From the NCBI GenBank assembly GCA_017519975.1, contig JAFWRM010000044.1:1-53065 (forward strand): 53,065 nucleotides of DNA, in the 5' to 3' direction. Source of the stretch: Oscillospiraceae bacterium (GTDB lineage: Bacteria > Bacillota > Clostridia > Oscillospirales > Oscillospiraceae). Shown here in pieces: positions 32,972 through 41,162 of this stretch. Made by a program: the position numbers and the translations under genes. The notes under the pieces were generated by a model, which saw only the letters and a program-made list of their open reading frames with translations, was not told the origin of the DNA and searched no databases. Position 1 is the first letter of the stretch, and the number at the start of each line of letters is the position of its first letter.

Positions 32972-34285
32972 ATGGAAGAGCGTACGTTTCTCTGTGAGAA
33001 CATCGGCGTGAACGGGGAGGGACATCTGACCTTTGCCGGGCAGGATACCGTGCAGCTGGCTGCCAGGTACGGAACGCCGCTGTATCTGATGGACGAGGAC
33101 CGCGTCCGGGATCGCTGCCGCGTTTACGCGGATGCCTTCCGGGATCTGTTCCCCGCAGGATCGCGGCCGCTGTACGCCAGCAAGGCCAGCGCCTTCCGCG
33201 AGATCTTCCGCATCATGGCCGAAGAGGGAATGGGGATCGACGTCGTCTCCGCCGGAGAGATCCACACGGCGGTCACGGCCGGATTCGACATGTCCCGCGC
33301 GTTTTTTCACAGCAACAACAAGACGGACGAGGACATCCGTTACGCCATGGACTGCGGCGTCGGCTTCTTCGTCGCGGACAACGAGGAGGAGATCCTGGCC
33401 CTGGAGGCCGAGGCGGCCCGCCGCGGCACGGTGCAGAAGGTGCTGCTGCGGCTGACGCCGGGGATCGACCCGCACACCTATGAGGCCGTGGATACCGGCC
33501 GGGTGGACAGCAAGTTCGGGGCAGCCATTGAGACCGGACAGGCGGAAGCCTTTACTGCCATGACGCTGCGGCAGGAGCACATCCGGCTGGAGGGGTTCCA
33601 CTGCCACGTTGGTTCGATGGTATTCTGGGAGGACGTTTACGAGAGGGCCGCGGCGGTCATGCTGCGGTTCATGGCGGACGTCCGGGACCGGTACGGCTAT
33701 ACGGCCGGGATCCTGGACCTCGGCGGCGGGTACGGCGTGCGCTACGTGGACGCCGACGGACATCTGGACATCCGGGAAAAGCTGAAGGAACTGTCAGCCT
33801 CCATCCGCGAGACCTGCCGTCAGCTGAGCTTTCCCGCGCCGGCGATCCTGATGGAACCGGGGCGCAGCATCGTCGCAGACGCCGGCATGACGCTGTACAC
33901 CTGCGGCACCGTGAAGAAGATCCCGGGCTACAAGAATTACGTTTCCGTGGACGGGGGAATGACGGACAATCCGCGCTTTGCCCTGTACGGTTCAAAGTAT
34001 ACGGTCTACGCAGCCGGAAAGATGAACGAGGACACGCCCCTGAGGTGCACGGTGGCCGGCCGCTGCTGCGAAAGCGGCGACGTGATCCAGGAGAACGTGC
34101 CGATGCCGGCGGACGTAGGCCGCGGCGACATCATCGCCGTGTGCACGACGGGAGCCTACAACTACTCCATGGCGTCCAACTACAACCGGATCCCCCGGCC
34201 GCCCGTCGTCATGCTCCGGCAGGGGGAGAGCCGTATTGCCGTTCGGAGAGAGACCCTGGAGGATCTCACGGCGCTGGACGTGTGA
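32972..34285 (+). CDS. lysA: Diaminopimelate decarboxylase
   Basis: This 437-aa PLP enzyme has the cofactor lysine in YASKAS, HCHVGS, LGGGYGVRY, EPGRSIV and the C-terminal active-site motif CCESGDV. It converts meso-diaminopimelate to lysine. The ATG at 32972 lies four bases after the ddh stop and has no strong ribosome site, suggesting translational coupling. It is the last gene of the operon. Confidence 0.95.
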   Translation: MEERTFLCENIGVNGEGHLTFAGQDTVQLAARYGTPLYLMDEDRVRDRCRVYADAFRDLFPAGSRPLYASKASAFREIFRIMAEEGMGIDVVSAGEIHTAVTAGFDMSRAFFHSNNKTDEDIRYAMDCGVGFFVADNEEEILALEAEAARRGTVQKVLLRLTPGIDPHTYEAVDTGRVDSKFGAAIETGQAEAFTAMTLRQEHIRLEGFHCHVGSMVFWEDVYERAAAVMLRFMADVRDRYGYTAGILDLGGGYGVRYVDADGHLDIREKLKELSASIRETCRQLSFPAPAILMEPGRSIVADAGMTLYTCGTVKKIPGYKNYVSVDGGMTDNPRFALYGSKYTVYAAGKMNEDTPLRCTVAGRCCESGDVIQENVPMPADVGRGDIIAVCTTGAYNYSMASNYNRIPRPPVVMLRQGESRIAVRRETLEDLTALDV

Positions 34286-34323
34286 CGGCAGAGCGGCTCC
34301 GACGTCCCGACGGATGAAAAATT

Positions 34324-34372
34324 GCCCTTTCAAAATACCCCCACGGGGTATTTTGAAAGGGCTTTCATTTTT
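34324..34372 (+). terminator. Terminator of the lysine operon with an operator-like stem
   Basis: GCCCTTTCAAAATACCCC (34324-34341) and GGGGTATTTTGAAAGGGC (34345-34362) form a perfect 18-bp stem followed by TTTCATTTTTTT. Its inner 17 bases (34335-34351) are the reverse complement of the element inside the next promoter. Confidence 0.9.
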
Positions 34373-34405
34373 TTGGTATTATCACCGGATTTTACGGAAA
34401 AGCAA

Positions 34406-34434
34406 TTGACGAATACCCCGTGGGGGTATATGAT
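34406..34434 (+). promoter_or_regulatory. Promoter with CsoR-like operator in its spacer
   Basis: TTGACG (34406-34411) and TATGAT (34429-34434) are 17 bases apart. The spacer is filled by the palindrome ATACCCC-GTG-GGGGTAT (34413-34429). This resembles operators of CsoR/FrmR/RcnR repressors, which have G/C tracts flanked by TA. Binding there would block RNA polymerase. Confidence 0.65.
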
Positions 34435-34466
34435 GAAGCCACAAAACGACCCGGAGGGATCAAGAG

Positions 34467-35135
34467 ATGGATCTGCAGGAAATGAAGGACAGATACGGAC
34501 AGGCCGTCGAGCTGCAGAAAGCGGCTTCCACGCCGAAGATCCGCGCGGCAAGGGCACTTTTCGAGGAACTGGGCGATTATGAAGACAGTGCGAAGAAGCT
34601 GGCGGAATGTGACCGTTATCTTGAATTCGCCGAGGGAAGCCACGTGACGCTGGGAAGCCTGAACGGCAGGCCGATCAGCTGGCTGGTGCTGGATGAAAAG
34701 GGGCGCAACCGGCTTCTCTTTGCGGATGAATGCGTTGTGCACATGCCTTTCAATAAGGAACGCGATTACACGCCCTGGAGCCACAGCACGCTGCGCCAGT
34801 GGCTGAATAAGGAGTTTCTCGAGCAGGCGTTCTCCCTGAAGGAACGGATGAGTCTGCTCCTTACGGAGTGCGACAATCATTCCGACCCCCGCTGGTCCAT
34901 TGAGAACGGTCAGGATACCCGGGACAAGTGCTTCATCTTCACCGCGCAGGAGCTGGACCGCTATCTACCGCGGCCGGAGGACCGGGCCAACGGCGACTGG
35001 TGGTGGCTGCGGGGCCACGGGTTCGGCAAGCTGTGCATGCAGGCCATCTATAACGACGGTACCCTGTATCACATCGGCGTGAACAAGAACTCGCCGGAGA
35101 TCGGGGTGCGTCCTGTCGTCTGGTACAGACTGTAA
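34467..35135 (+). CDS. DUF6273-type protein under the CsoR-like promoter
   Basis: This 222-aa soluble protein has two parts. Residues about 1-60 form a helical TPR-like repeat (AARALFEELGDYEDSAKKLAECD), as seen in large Firmicutes proteins that count repeat units. The rest matches the DUF6273 pattern: ISWLVLDEKGRNRLLFADE, WSHSTLRQWLNKEFLEQAFSL, WWLRGHG and IGVRPVVWYRL. This fold is related to formylglycine-generating/lectin-like surface domains, but no function is established. No signal peptide is seen. It is a single-gene unit with its own regulated promoter. Confidence 0.78.
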   Translation: MDLQEMKDRYGQAVELQKAASTPKIRAARALFEELGDYEDSAKKLAECDRYLEFAEGSHVTLGSLNGRPISWLVLDEKGRNRLLFADECVVHMPFNKERDYTPWSHSTLRQWLNKEFLEQAFSLKERMSLLLTECDNHSDPRWSIENGQDTRDKCFIFTAQELDRYLPRPEDRANGDWWWLRGHGFGKLCMQAIYNDGTLYHIGVNKNSPEIGVRPVVWYRL

Positions 35136-35142
35136 AAACAGA

Positions 35143-35194
35143 ACGGAAAGGCCCGGCCGGGGTGACTGCTGTCACCCCGGCCGGACCTTTCCGT
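35143..35194. terminator. 24-bp-arm hairpin between convergent genes
   Basis: The arms 35143-35166 and 35171-35194 pair with one C-A mismatch around TGCT. It separates the DUF6273 gene from the convergent aminotransferase gene. No clear U-run follows on either strand. Confidence 0.7.
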
Positions 35195-35211
35195 GGGAGT
35201 ACGCGTTTCTT

Positions 35212-36411
35212 TCACCCGGTGAATACCGACTGCTTCAGTCGGCGAAAGGCCTCCTCCACCCGGGCGCGGGGCAGGGCAAGGTTCATGCGGATGTGGCACA
35301 GCCCGAAGAAGGCGCGGCCGTCCTGCCAGATCACGCCGGCCCGAACGCCGGCCCGGAGCACGTCGTCCAGGGAAACGCCGCGGTCCCGGCACCAGTCGGT
35401 GCAGTCGAGGAACAGCATGTAGGTCCCTTCGGGAAGAGTGCATCGAACGCCGGGAAAATTCTCCCGGATATACCCGCAGGCAAACCGGAGGTTGCCGTCC
35501 AGAACGGAGATTAGCTCGTCCGTCCACGCCATTCCCTCGTCAGAGTAGGCGCCGATCAGCGCGTGCATGGACAGCACGTTCATCCCGTTGTAGTGGGACA
35601 GGGACTGTTCCTTCCGGATCCGTGACCGCACGGCGGGATCGTAGATGACGTGATAGGAGCCCACGAGGCCGGCCAGGTTGAAGGTCTTGGTGACGGCGTA
35701 CAGGGCCACCGTGTGATTTCGGGCGTAGTCCGAGATCAGCTGCGTGGGAATGTGCGTATGTCCCGGCATGATCAGATCGGACCAGATCTCGTCGGATACG
35801 ACGTTCACCCGGTATTTTTCAAACAGGGCCATGGCGGCTTCCAGCTCCCCACGTTCCCATACCCGACCGGTGGGGTTGTGGGGAGAGCAGAGGATCGCCG
35901 CGCGGATGTCCCCGGCCCGCAGCTTTTCCTCCATGTCCTCCAGATCCATGCGCCATACGCCGCCGTCGTCCTGCTTCAGCGGGCTGTGTACGGCCTCATA
36001 ACCGTTGTCCTTCAGCGTGCCGGTGAAGCCCACGTAGGTCGGAGAGTGGACCAGCACCCGGTCGCCTCTGGCGCAGAAGGCGGCCAGAGCGGAGACCACT
36101 CCTCCCAGCACGCCGTTTTCATAGCCTATGTGCTCCCGGGAAAGCCCCACTGCGCCGTGGCGTACGGACTGCCAGCGGATGATGGAATCGTACCATGCGT
36201 CGCTGGGGGCAAAATAGCCGAAGCAGGGGTGCGCGATGCGCTCCGCCAGCGCCTTCTGCACGCTGGGGGCGGTGGCGAAATTCATATCGGCTACCCACAT
36301 GGGGATCCGGTCCACGCCATCGGCGACTTCCGCCCCGGGGATGGGGATCATCTCAACGGCGATGGCGTCCTTGCCCTCCCGGTCGATCACGTCGGTAAAA
36401 TTGAAAGTCAT
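35212..36411 (-). CDS. MalY/PatB-type cystathionine beta-lyase/aminotransferase
   Basis: This 399-aa PLP protein has the MalY/PatB features: PMWVADMNFATAP near the N-terminus, HNPTGRVW, VVSDEIWSDLI and the cofactor lysine in YAVTKTFNLAGL. Family members cleave C-S bonds in cystathionine or cysteine conjugates, and some act as aminotransferases or regulators. The ATG at 36411 follows GGAAAGGAAG; the frame extends further without a ribosome site. A perfect GCGGCCGT/ACGGCCGC hairpin (36432-36454) lies in its leader. Confidence 0.88.
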   Translation of the reverse strand: MTFNFTDVIDREGKDAIAVEMIPIPGAEVADGVDRIPMWVADMNFATAPSVQKALAERIAHPCFGYFAPSDAWYDSIIRWQSVRHGAVGLSREHIGYENGVLGGVVSALAAFCARGDRVLVHSPTYVGFTGTLKDNGYEAVHSPLKQDDGGVWRMDLEDMEEKLRAGDIRAAILCSPHNPTGRVWERGELEAAMALFEKYRVNVVSDEIWSDLIMPGHTHIPTQLISDYARNHTVALYAVTKTFNLAGLVGSYHVIYDPAVRSRIRKEQSLSHYNGMNVLSMHALIGAYSDEGMAWTDELISVLDGNLRFACGYIRENFPGVRCTLPEGTYMLFLDCTDWCRDRGVSLDDVLRAGVRAGVIWQDGRAFFGLCHIRMNLALPRARVEEAFRRLKQSVFTG

Positions 36412-36431
36412 AACGGATATCTTCCTTTCCC

Positions 36432-36454
36432 GCGGCCGTGAAAAAGACGGCCGC
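36432..36454 (-). promoter_or_regulatory. Leader hairpin before the MalY/PatB gene
   Basis: GCGGCCGT and ACGGCCGC pair perfectly around seven bases, between the promoter and ribosome site. No T-run follows, so an mRNA-stability or protein-binding role is more likely than termination. Confidence 0.4.
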
Positions 36455-36471
36455 ACGCAGTTTCTGCCTCA

Positions 36472-36500
36472 ACTATACCATAAATCGGCGGCGGCGTGAA
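36472..36500 (-). promoter_or_regulatory. Promoter of the MalY/PatB gene
   Basis: On the minus strand TTCACG (36500-36495) and TATAGT (36477-36472) are 17 bases apart. Confidence 0.55.
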
Positions 36501-36513
36501 TCGAAAACGGGAT

Positions 36514-36530
36514 CGTTCCCGGAGGGAACG
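36514..36530. promoter_or_regulatory. Palindrome upstream of the DUF1287 gene
   Basis: CGTTCCC-GGA-GGGAACG is a perfect 7-bp-arm palindrome ending four bases before the -35 of the plus-strand promoter and 14 bases beyond the -35 of the divergent one. A regulator bound here could affect both. Confidence 0.4.
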
Positions 36531-36533
36531 CGG

Positions 36534-36563
36534 TTGACAACCGCCGCCGGTGTAGGGGATAAT
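36534..36563 (+). promoter_or_regulatory. Promoter of the DUF1287 protein gene
   Basis: TTGACA (36534-36539) and GATAAT (36558-36563) are 18 bases apart, 57 bases before the start codon. Confidence 0.65.
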
Positions 36564-36620
36564 GGAGAAAACATTCCACGGCGGGAACGGCGGTTTCCGC
36601 GATCGGAAAGGAGAATGGCC

Positions 36621-38093
36621 ATGGAGAAGGAAAAAAGCAGGCGAAGATCCTGGATCCCGCGGAGCGTCGGCGTTCTGTGGGGAAGACTGTTCCTGCTTGT
36701 GTTTCCGCTGACGCTGATTTTTCTGGCGTTCGCCATCCCGCTTTCCGTAAAGACGGTACGGTCGGACATGCGCTCGCGGGAGGAGGAGATCCTCGCCGCC
36801 CACGGCGCCCTGCTGAAGGGGCTGCGGGAGGAGACGGCGAGCATCTCGGGCCCGGTCCTGCGGCAGGAGCACATGACGGACAGGGCACGGCGGGTCGTGC
36901 TTGATGAGATGGTCCGGACGGTATTCCAGGCCGTCGGGGAGCAGGGCGCGGCGATGACGGAAAATGGGGAGATCCTCGCCTCGTCCGGAACCGTGCCAAC
37001 ACCGGAATTTCCGGAGGAAGAGGGACACACCGCGGGCCGCCTGGTGTTCCTCAGAGGGAACGACGTTCAGAAGCGCCGGACCGAAGAGACGGACCGGATC
37101 CTTTACACGGCTGTGACGGCGGTCGAGCTGGAATCCCGCAGATACGTGGTTTTCACCGGGCAGGACGTCCTTGCCGCCTATGAAAGCGCCGAACGGGCGG
37201 GGACCGTGTGCCGTCGGATCTACGGGATCCTCCTGGCGGCGGTGGTCGCCGGAGGCGTCGTGGGATCGGTGCTGCTGCTGGTGCGCGGCCGGCGGCGGGG
37301 CAGAAGGCCCGGCGGACGGGGAAAGCGGATCAGCCCGCGCTTTGGCCTGATCCTGGCCGGAGCGCTGTGTCTCGCGGCGGCGGCAGGGCTTCTGCTGCCG
37401 CAGATGTCCGCCGCGATGGCCAGAGGAGGCTTTCGGAAGACGCAGACCATGGAGGAGAGCGGGCTGCCCGTATCGGAGCAGGCGCTGGCCTCCGTTCCGG
37501 ACGGGGCCGAAATGGTCCGGATGCTGACGACGCGGGCGTACGCGGACGCGGAATTCGGCGTAGAGCCCTACGTCAGCGCCGTGGACGGCGACGGCGACGG
37601 GATCGACGATCAGACGGACATCCTGCAGAGCGCCCTGGCCTACGTGGCGAAAAAGCCCGCCTATCTCAGCGAATACTACACGACGGGGTATCCCACCGGG
37701 AACAACGGCGTGTGCACGGACGTGATCGCCTACGGTTTCCTCGGGGCTGGGTACGACCTGATGAGCCTGGTGTGGGAGGACGTTCTGATGAATCCCGCCT
37801 ACTACCCGAACAGCACCGATGAAAACATCGACTTCCGCCGGGTGGAAAACGATCTGTCCTTTTTCTCCCGCAACGCCGCCGAAAGTCTGACGACGGACGT
37901 GTACGATACCGACGCCTGGCGGGCGGGGGATATCGTGGTGTTCGAAAAGCATATCGGCTTCGTGGCTGACGTGCGCAACTACAAGGGCGTGCCCTGGCTG
38001 CTGCATCACGGACGGGAAGGGCAGACGGAGTATGTGGAGGATCATCTGGAGGAAAGCCGGGACCTCATCGTGGCGCATTTCCGCTGGCGGTGA
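36621..38093 (+). CDS. Multi-span membrane protein with DUF1287 (NlpC/P60-like) domain
   Basis: This 490-aa protein has a membrane segment at about residues 18-45, an exposed sensor-sized region (to about 190), two more membrane segments (about 195-220 and 240-260) and a large C-terminal DUF1287 domain. That domain shows a likely catalytic Cys in NNGVCTDVIAYGF, then WRAGDIVVFEKHIGFVAD and LLHHG, as in NlpC/P60-like hydrolases. A DGDGDGIDDQTD motif (322-333) resembles calcium-binding loops. Peptidoglycan or another cell-surface bond may be the target. The ATG at 36621 is best spaced from AAAGGAG; an ATG two codons earlier is too close. Confidence 0.78.
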   Translation: MEKEKSRRRSWIPRSVGVLWGRLFLLVFPLTLIFLAFAIPLSVKTVRSDMRSREEEILAAHGALLKGLREETASISGPVLRQEHMTDRARRVVLDEMVRTVFQAVGEQGAAMTENGEILASSGTVPTPEFPEEEGHTAGRLVFLRGNDVQKRRTEETDRILYTAVTAVELESRRYVVFTGQDVLAAYESAERAGTVCRRIYGILLAAVVAGGVVGSVLLLVRGRRRGRRPGGRGKRISPRFGLILAGALCLAAAAGLLLPQMSAAMARGGFRKTQTMEESGLPVSEQALASVPDGAEMVRMLTTRAYADAEFGVEPYVSAVDGDGDGIDDQTDILQSALAYVAKKPAYLSEYYTTGYPTGNNGVCTDVIAYGFLGAGYDLMSLVWEDVLMNPAYYPNSTDENIDFRRVENDLSFFSRNAAESLTTDVYDTDAWRAGDIVVFEKHIGFVADVRNYKGVPWLLHHGREGQTEYVEDHLEESRDLIVAHFRWR

Positions 38094-38134
38094 GACCGGG
38101 AACATACGCAAAGACCAACAGCAAAGGAGAACCA

Positions 38135-38950
38135 ATGGAATACCTGATATCTACGATTTCCGACGTGACCACCGAAGAAGAGAACGGCGACTGGGAGAAG
38201 CTGTCGTACGCTGACCGGACGGCGCCGCTGGCCGCCGGCCATGGAATGGGGCTGGAGCTGGCGGAGTTCTGCATCTCCGACAACATGGAAAACAGTTTTG
38301 CCGACGTGCTGCCTCACGTGGAGGCCTGTGCCGCCGCGGTGAAGAGGAAAACGCTGCACGCCCCGTACAACGAGCTGTATCCGCAGGCCATCGACCCGAT
38401 GATCGTGGAGGTGGCGCGCCGGCGCTACGACCTGACCTGGACGTACTGCCTGCGGTTCGGAGCGGAAAAGATGATCGCCCACGCCAATTACGTGGAAGCC
38501 CTCTACTATCCGTCCTGGTTCGTCAGCCGTCACGTGGAGTTCTGGCGGCGCTTCCTGGAGGATCACCCGGAACCGGTGACCGTCTGCCTGGAGAACGTGA
38601 TGGAGACCGGGCCGGAGCTCATGCTGGATATCGTGAAAAGGGTGGACGATCCCCGCCTGCGGCTCTGTCTGGACGTGGGGCACGCCAATCTCTCCGACGT
38701 GGCGCCGGAGGAATGGCTGAAGGCCTGCGCACCATGGATCTCCCACTATCACATTCACAACAACAACGGCCCCGTCGCCGGCGCCCGGCGCAGCCAGGGG
38801 GATACCCATTCGGCGCTGGATCAGGGCGTGATCGACATGGAAGGGCTGCTGCGCCTGGCGGAACGGCTGACGCCGGACGCCACGGCGGCGGTGGAGAGCT
38901 ACGAGCCGGAGCGATGCGTCGCCTGGCTGAAGGAAAAGGGATTCGTGTAA
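38135..38950 (+). CDS. Sugar phosphate isomerase/epimerase-like TIM-barrel protein
   Basis: This 271-aa protein fits the xylose isomerase-like/AP endonuclease 2 TIM-barrel family. Likely metal ligands lie in VCLENVMETG (Glu), CLDVGHAN (Asp, His), HYHIHNNNG (His) and the C-terminal VESYEPE (Glu). Such proteins isomerise or epimerise sugars and inositols; an end-IV-type DNA repair role is less likely because the full His set is absent. The ATG at 38135 follows AAAGGAG, 41 bases after the DUF1287 gene. The substrate is unknown. Confidence 0.8.
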   Translation: MEYLISTISDVTTEEENGDWEKLSYADRTAPLAAGHGMGLELAEFCISDNMENSFADVLPHVEACAAAVKRKTLHAPYNELYPQAIDPMIVEVARRRYDLTWTYCLRFGAEKMIAHANYVEALYYPSWFVSRHVEFWRRFLEDHPEPVTVCLENVMETGPELMLDIVKRVDDPRLRLCLDVGHANLSDVAPEEWLKACAPWISHYHIHNNNGPVAGARRSQGDTHSALDQGVIDMEGLLRLAERLTPDATAAVESYEPERCVAWLKEKGFV

Positions 38951-38988
38951 AGCGGCGGACGGAAATCGTCCGGGAAACGGAGGCGAAA

Positions 38989-40119
38989 ATGAAAACGGAA
39001 CGGATGATCGGGGTGCTGATGGCGGTCCTGCTTCTCCTGACCGCCCTCGCGGGCTGTTCGGACGCGGAAAAGAAAGCGACCACCGGAGAAGTCGGCGTGC
39101 TGAAGGATACGGAGTTCGGCAACGTCTATCTGGACCTGACCATCGATGAATTCGAAAAGAAGGGCTTTGCCTTCGGGGACAGCATCGACGTGAAGTTTTC
39201 CAACGGGTACACGCTGGAGGACATCCCGTATTACTCCGGATATTACGTTCCGGTGGGGGCCGCGCTGGCCGTCGGCTATCCCGGGTATCCCCACGTGATG
39301 ATCGCCCGCAACTACGGCAGCCCCATGTGGGAGGAGACCGGTGCGGACACGGACACGAAGGTCGTGGCCACCGTGCGGGAAGCGGGCAAGTACGCGCCGA
39401 TCCAGGAGCTGTACAGTCTGAGCTATTCCGACGTGCAGGAAGAGTACCCTTCCGACGTTGCCTTCTGCAATTTCCGGACCTTCTTCGGCGGGGAACTGTC
39501 GGAGGGGCGGTTCTACCGTTCCGCCTCCCCCTGTGACAACGCTCACCTCCGCGCTTCGGCCGCCGACCGGCTGGCGGAGCAGGCCGGGATCCGCTGCGTG
39601 ATGAATCTGGCGGACAGCCCGGAGGAAATGGAGAACTACCGCCAGGCGGGAGACTTTGCCTCCCTGTATTACGACGGGCTGAGCGGCGCCGGAGGCGTTC
39701 TGTTTCTGAATCTGAACGCCAATTACCGGGATCCTCGTTTCGCCGCGACCGTGTCCCGCGCGCTGCTGGCGATGACGGAGATGGAAGGGCCGTATCTGAT
39801 CCACTGTCAGGAGGGGAAGGACCGTACGGGGTTCGTGTGCTCGCTGATCCTGGCGCTGGCCGGGGCCACCCGGGAGGAGATCCGGGAGGATTACATGGTG
39901 ACCTACGCCAACTATTACGGCATCACCAGAGAGAAGACCCCGGAGAAATATGAGGCCGTGCTGACCTTCGTGGACGACTTTCTGGTTTTCGTCACCGACC
40001 CGGACAAGCAGATGGTGACGGCGACGCTCTCACTGGAAGAGGGCGCCAGAGACTATCTGCGCTACGGCGGTCTGACAGAGGAGGAGATCGGGAAGATCGA
40101 GGCCTTCGTCCGGGGCTGA
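38989..40119 (+). CDS. Lipoprotein tyrosine phosphatase with SAM-hydrolase-like N-domain
   Basis: This 376-aa protein has a lipoprotein signal peptide ending LTALAGC (Cys23), so it should be anchored outside the membrane. Residues about 35-105 (FGNVYLDLTIDEF, GYYVPVGAALAVGYPGYPHVMIARNYGS) resemble the C-terminal barrel of SAM hydrolases/fluorinases. Residues about 150-300 match Y_phosphatase3, with the catalytic loop HCQEGKDRTG (Cys273, Arg279) and a general-acid region around ENYRQAG. CGGAGG precedes the start. Its substrates could be protein or lipid phosphates. The fused barrel is the odd part. Confidence 0.82.
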   Translation: MKTERMIGVLMAVLLLLTALAGCSDAEKKATTGEVGVLKDTEFGNVYLDLTIDEFEKKGFAFGDSIDVKFSNGYTLEDIPYYSGYYVPVGAALAVGYPGYPHVMIARNYGSPMWEETGADTDTKVVATVREAGKYAPIQELYSLSYSDVQEEYPSDVAFCNFRTFFGGELSEGRFYRSASPCDNAHLRASAADRLAEQAGIRCVMNLADSPEEMENYRQAGDFASLYYDGLSGAGGVLFLNLNANYRDPRFAATVSRALLAMTEMEGPYLIHCQEGKDRTGFVCSLILALAGATREEIREDYMVTYANYYGITREKTPEKYEAVLTFVDDFLVFVTDPDKQMVTATLSLEEGARDYLRYGGLTEEEIGKIEAFVRG

Positions 40120-40148
40120 GCCCGGAAACGGAAAGAATACGGAAAAAC

Positions 40149-40190
40149 AGACGGTCCCATCCCGGCACGCCGGGATGGGACCGTTTTCCT
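40149..40190 (+). terminator. Terminator after the lipoprotein phosphatase gene
   Basis: ACGGTCCCATCCCGG and CCGGGATGGGACCGT form a perfect 15-bp stem around CACG, followed by TTTCCTTATT. It also separates the convergent trxB gene. Confidence 0.9.
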
Positions 40191-40250
40191 TATTGCATGT
40201 GTCTGTGTGTCCGGTTGCCCGAAACGGAGGATACGGCAACGGCCCGCGGA

Positions 40251-41159
40251 TCAGCCGCCGTTGACGTACCGTACGGCTTCGGTGGCCGCCATGGCGCCGT
40301 CCGCCGTCGCCGTGACCAGCTGACGCAGCGCCTTCGTCCGGTTGTCTCCGGCGACGAAGATGCCCTCCGCGCTGGTGCGGCAGTCCTCGCCCGCGATCAC
40401 ATAGCCCGCCTCGTCCAGCTCCACGAGGGAGGCAAAGTTCCGGTTTTCCGGCACGCGGCCGACGGCGATGAACAGACCGTTGAGTTCGATGGTGCGGACG
40501 CTGCCGTCGAGCTTGTCCGTCACCTCAATCGCCTTCAGCCTCTTTTCGGAGATGAGCTTCGTCACGTTGGCGTTGTAGATGATCTCCACGTTCTCCCGCT
40601 GCTTCAGACGGGCGGCGCTGGCTTCCTCACCGCGGAAGCTGTCCCGCCGGTGGATGAGATACACCTTCGCGGCGATATCCGCCAGATACAGGGCGTCCTC
40701 CAGCGCGGTATTGCCGCCGCCCACCACCGCCACCGTCTTGCCGCGGTAGAAGTTGCCGTCGCAGGTGGCGCAGTAGGAGATCCCTCTTCCGGTCAGCCGG
40801 TCCTCGTCCTCAAGGCCCAGCTTCCGGTTCTCCGATCCGGTGGCCAGGATGACCGCTTTCGCCGAATAGGCGTTTCTGGCAGTCACGACGGTTTTGATCC
40901 CGTTTTCCTCCCGGATCTCCACCGCCTTCTCAAAGACGAATTCCGCGCCGAGCCCCTTTGCCTGCTCCTGAACGCGGCTGGCAAAATCGAACCCGGAGAT
41001 GTGAGCCTCCACCGGATAGTTCTCGATGTCCGGCGTGTTGATGATCTGACCGCCGCAGGCGACCGCCTCCAGCACCAGCACCGTTTTTGCGGCGCGCCGC
41101 GCGTAGATGGCCGCCGTCATTCCGGCGGGGCCGCCGCCGATGACGATGATGTCGAACAT
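40251..41159 (-). CDS. trxB: Thioredoxin reductase
   Basis: This 302-aa flavoprotein has the FAD motif IGGGPAGMTAA, the redox-active CATC, the NADPH motif VGGGNTALEDA and a C-terminal GIFVAGDNRTK. It reduces thioredoxin with NADPH. It follows trxA by three bases and is the last gene of a four-gene peroxide-defence operon. Confidence 0.96.
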   Translation of the reverse strand: MFDIIVIGGGPAGMTAAIYARRAAKTVLVLEAVACGGQIINTPDIENYPVEAHISGFDFASRVQEQAKGLGAEFVFEKAVEIREENGIKTVVTARNAYSAKAVILATGSENRKLGLEDEDRLTGRGISYCATCDGNFYRGKTVAVVGGGNTALEDALYLADIAAKVYLIHRRDSFRGEEASAARLKQRENVEIIYNANVTKLISEKRLKAIEVTDKLDGSVRTIELNGLFIAVGRVPENRNFASLVELDEAGYVIAGEDCRTSAEGIFVAGDNRTKALRQLVTATADGAMAATEAVRYVNGG

Positions 41160-41162
41160 GTC

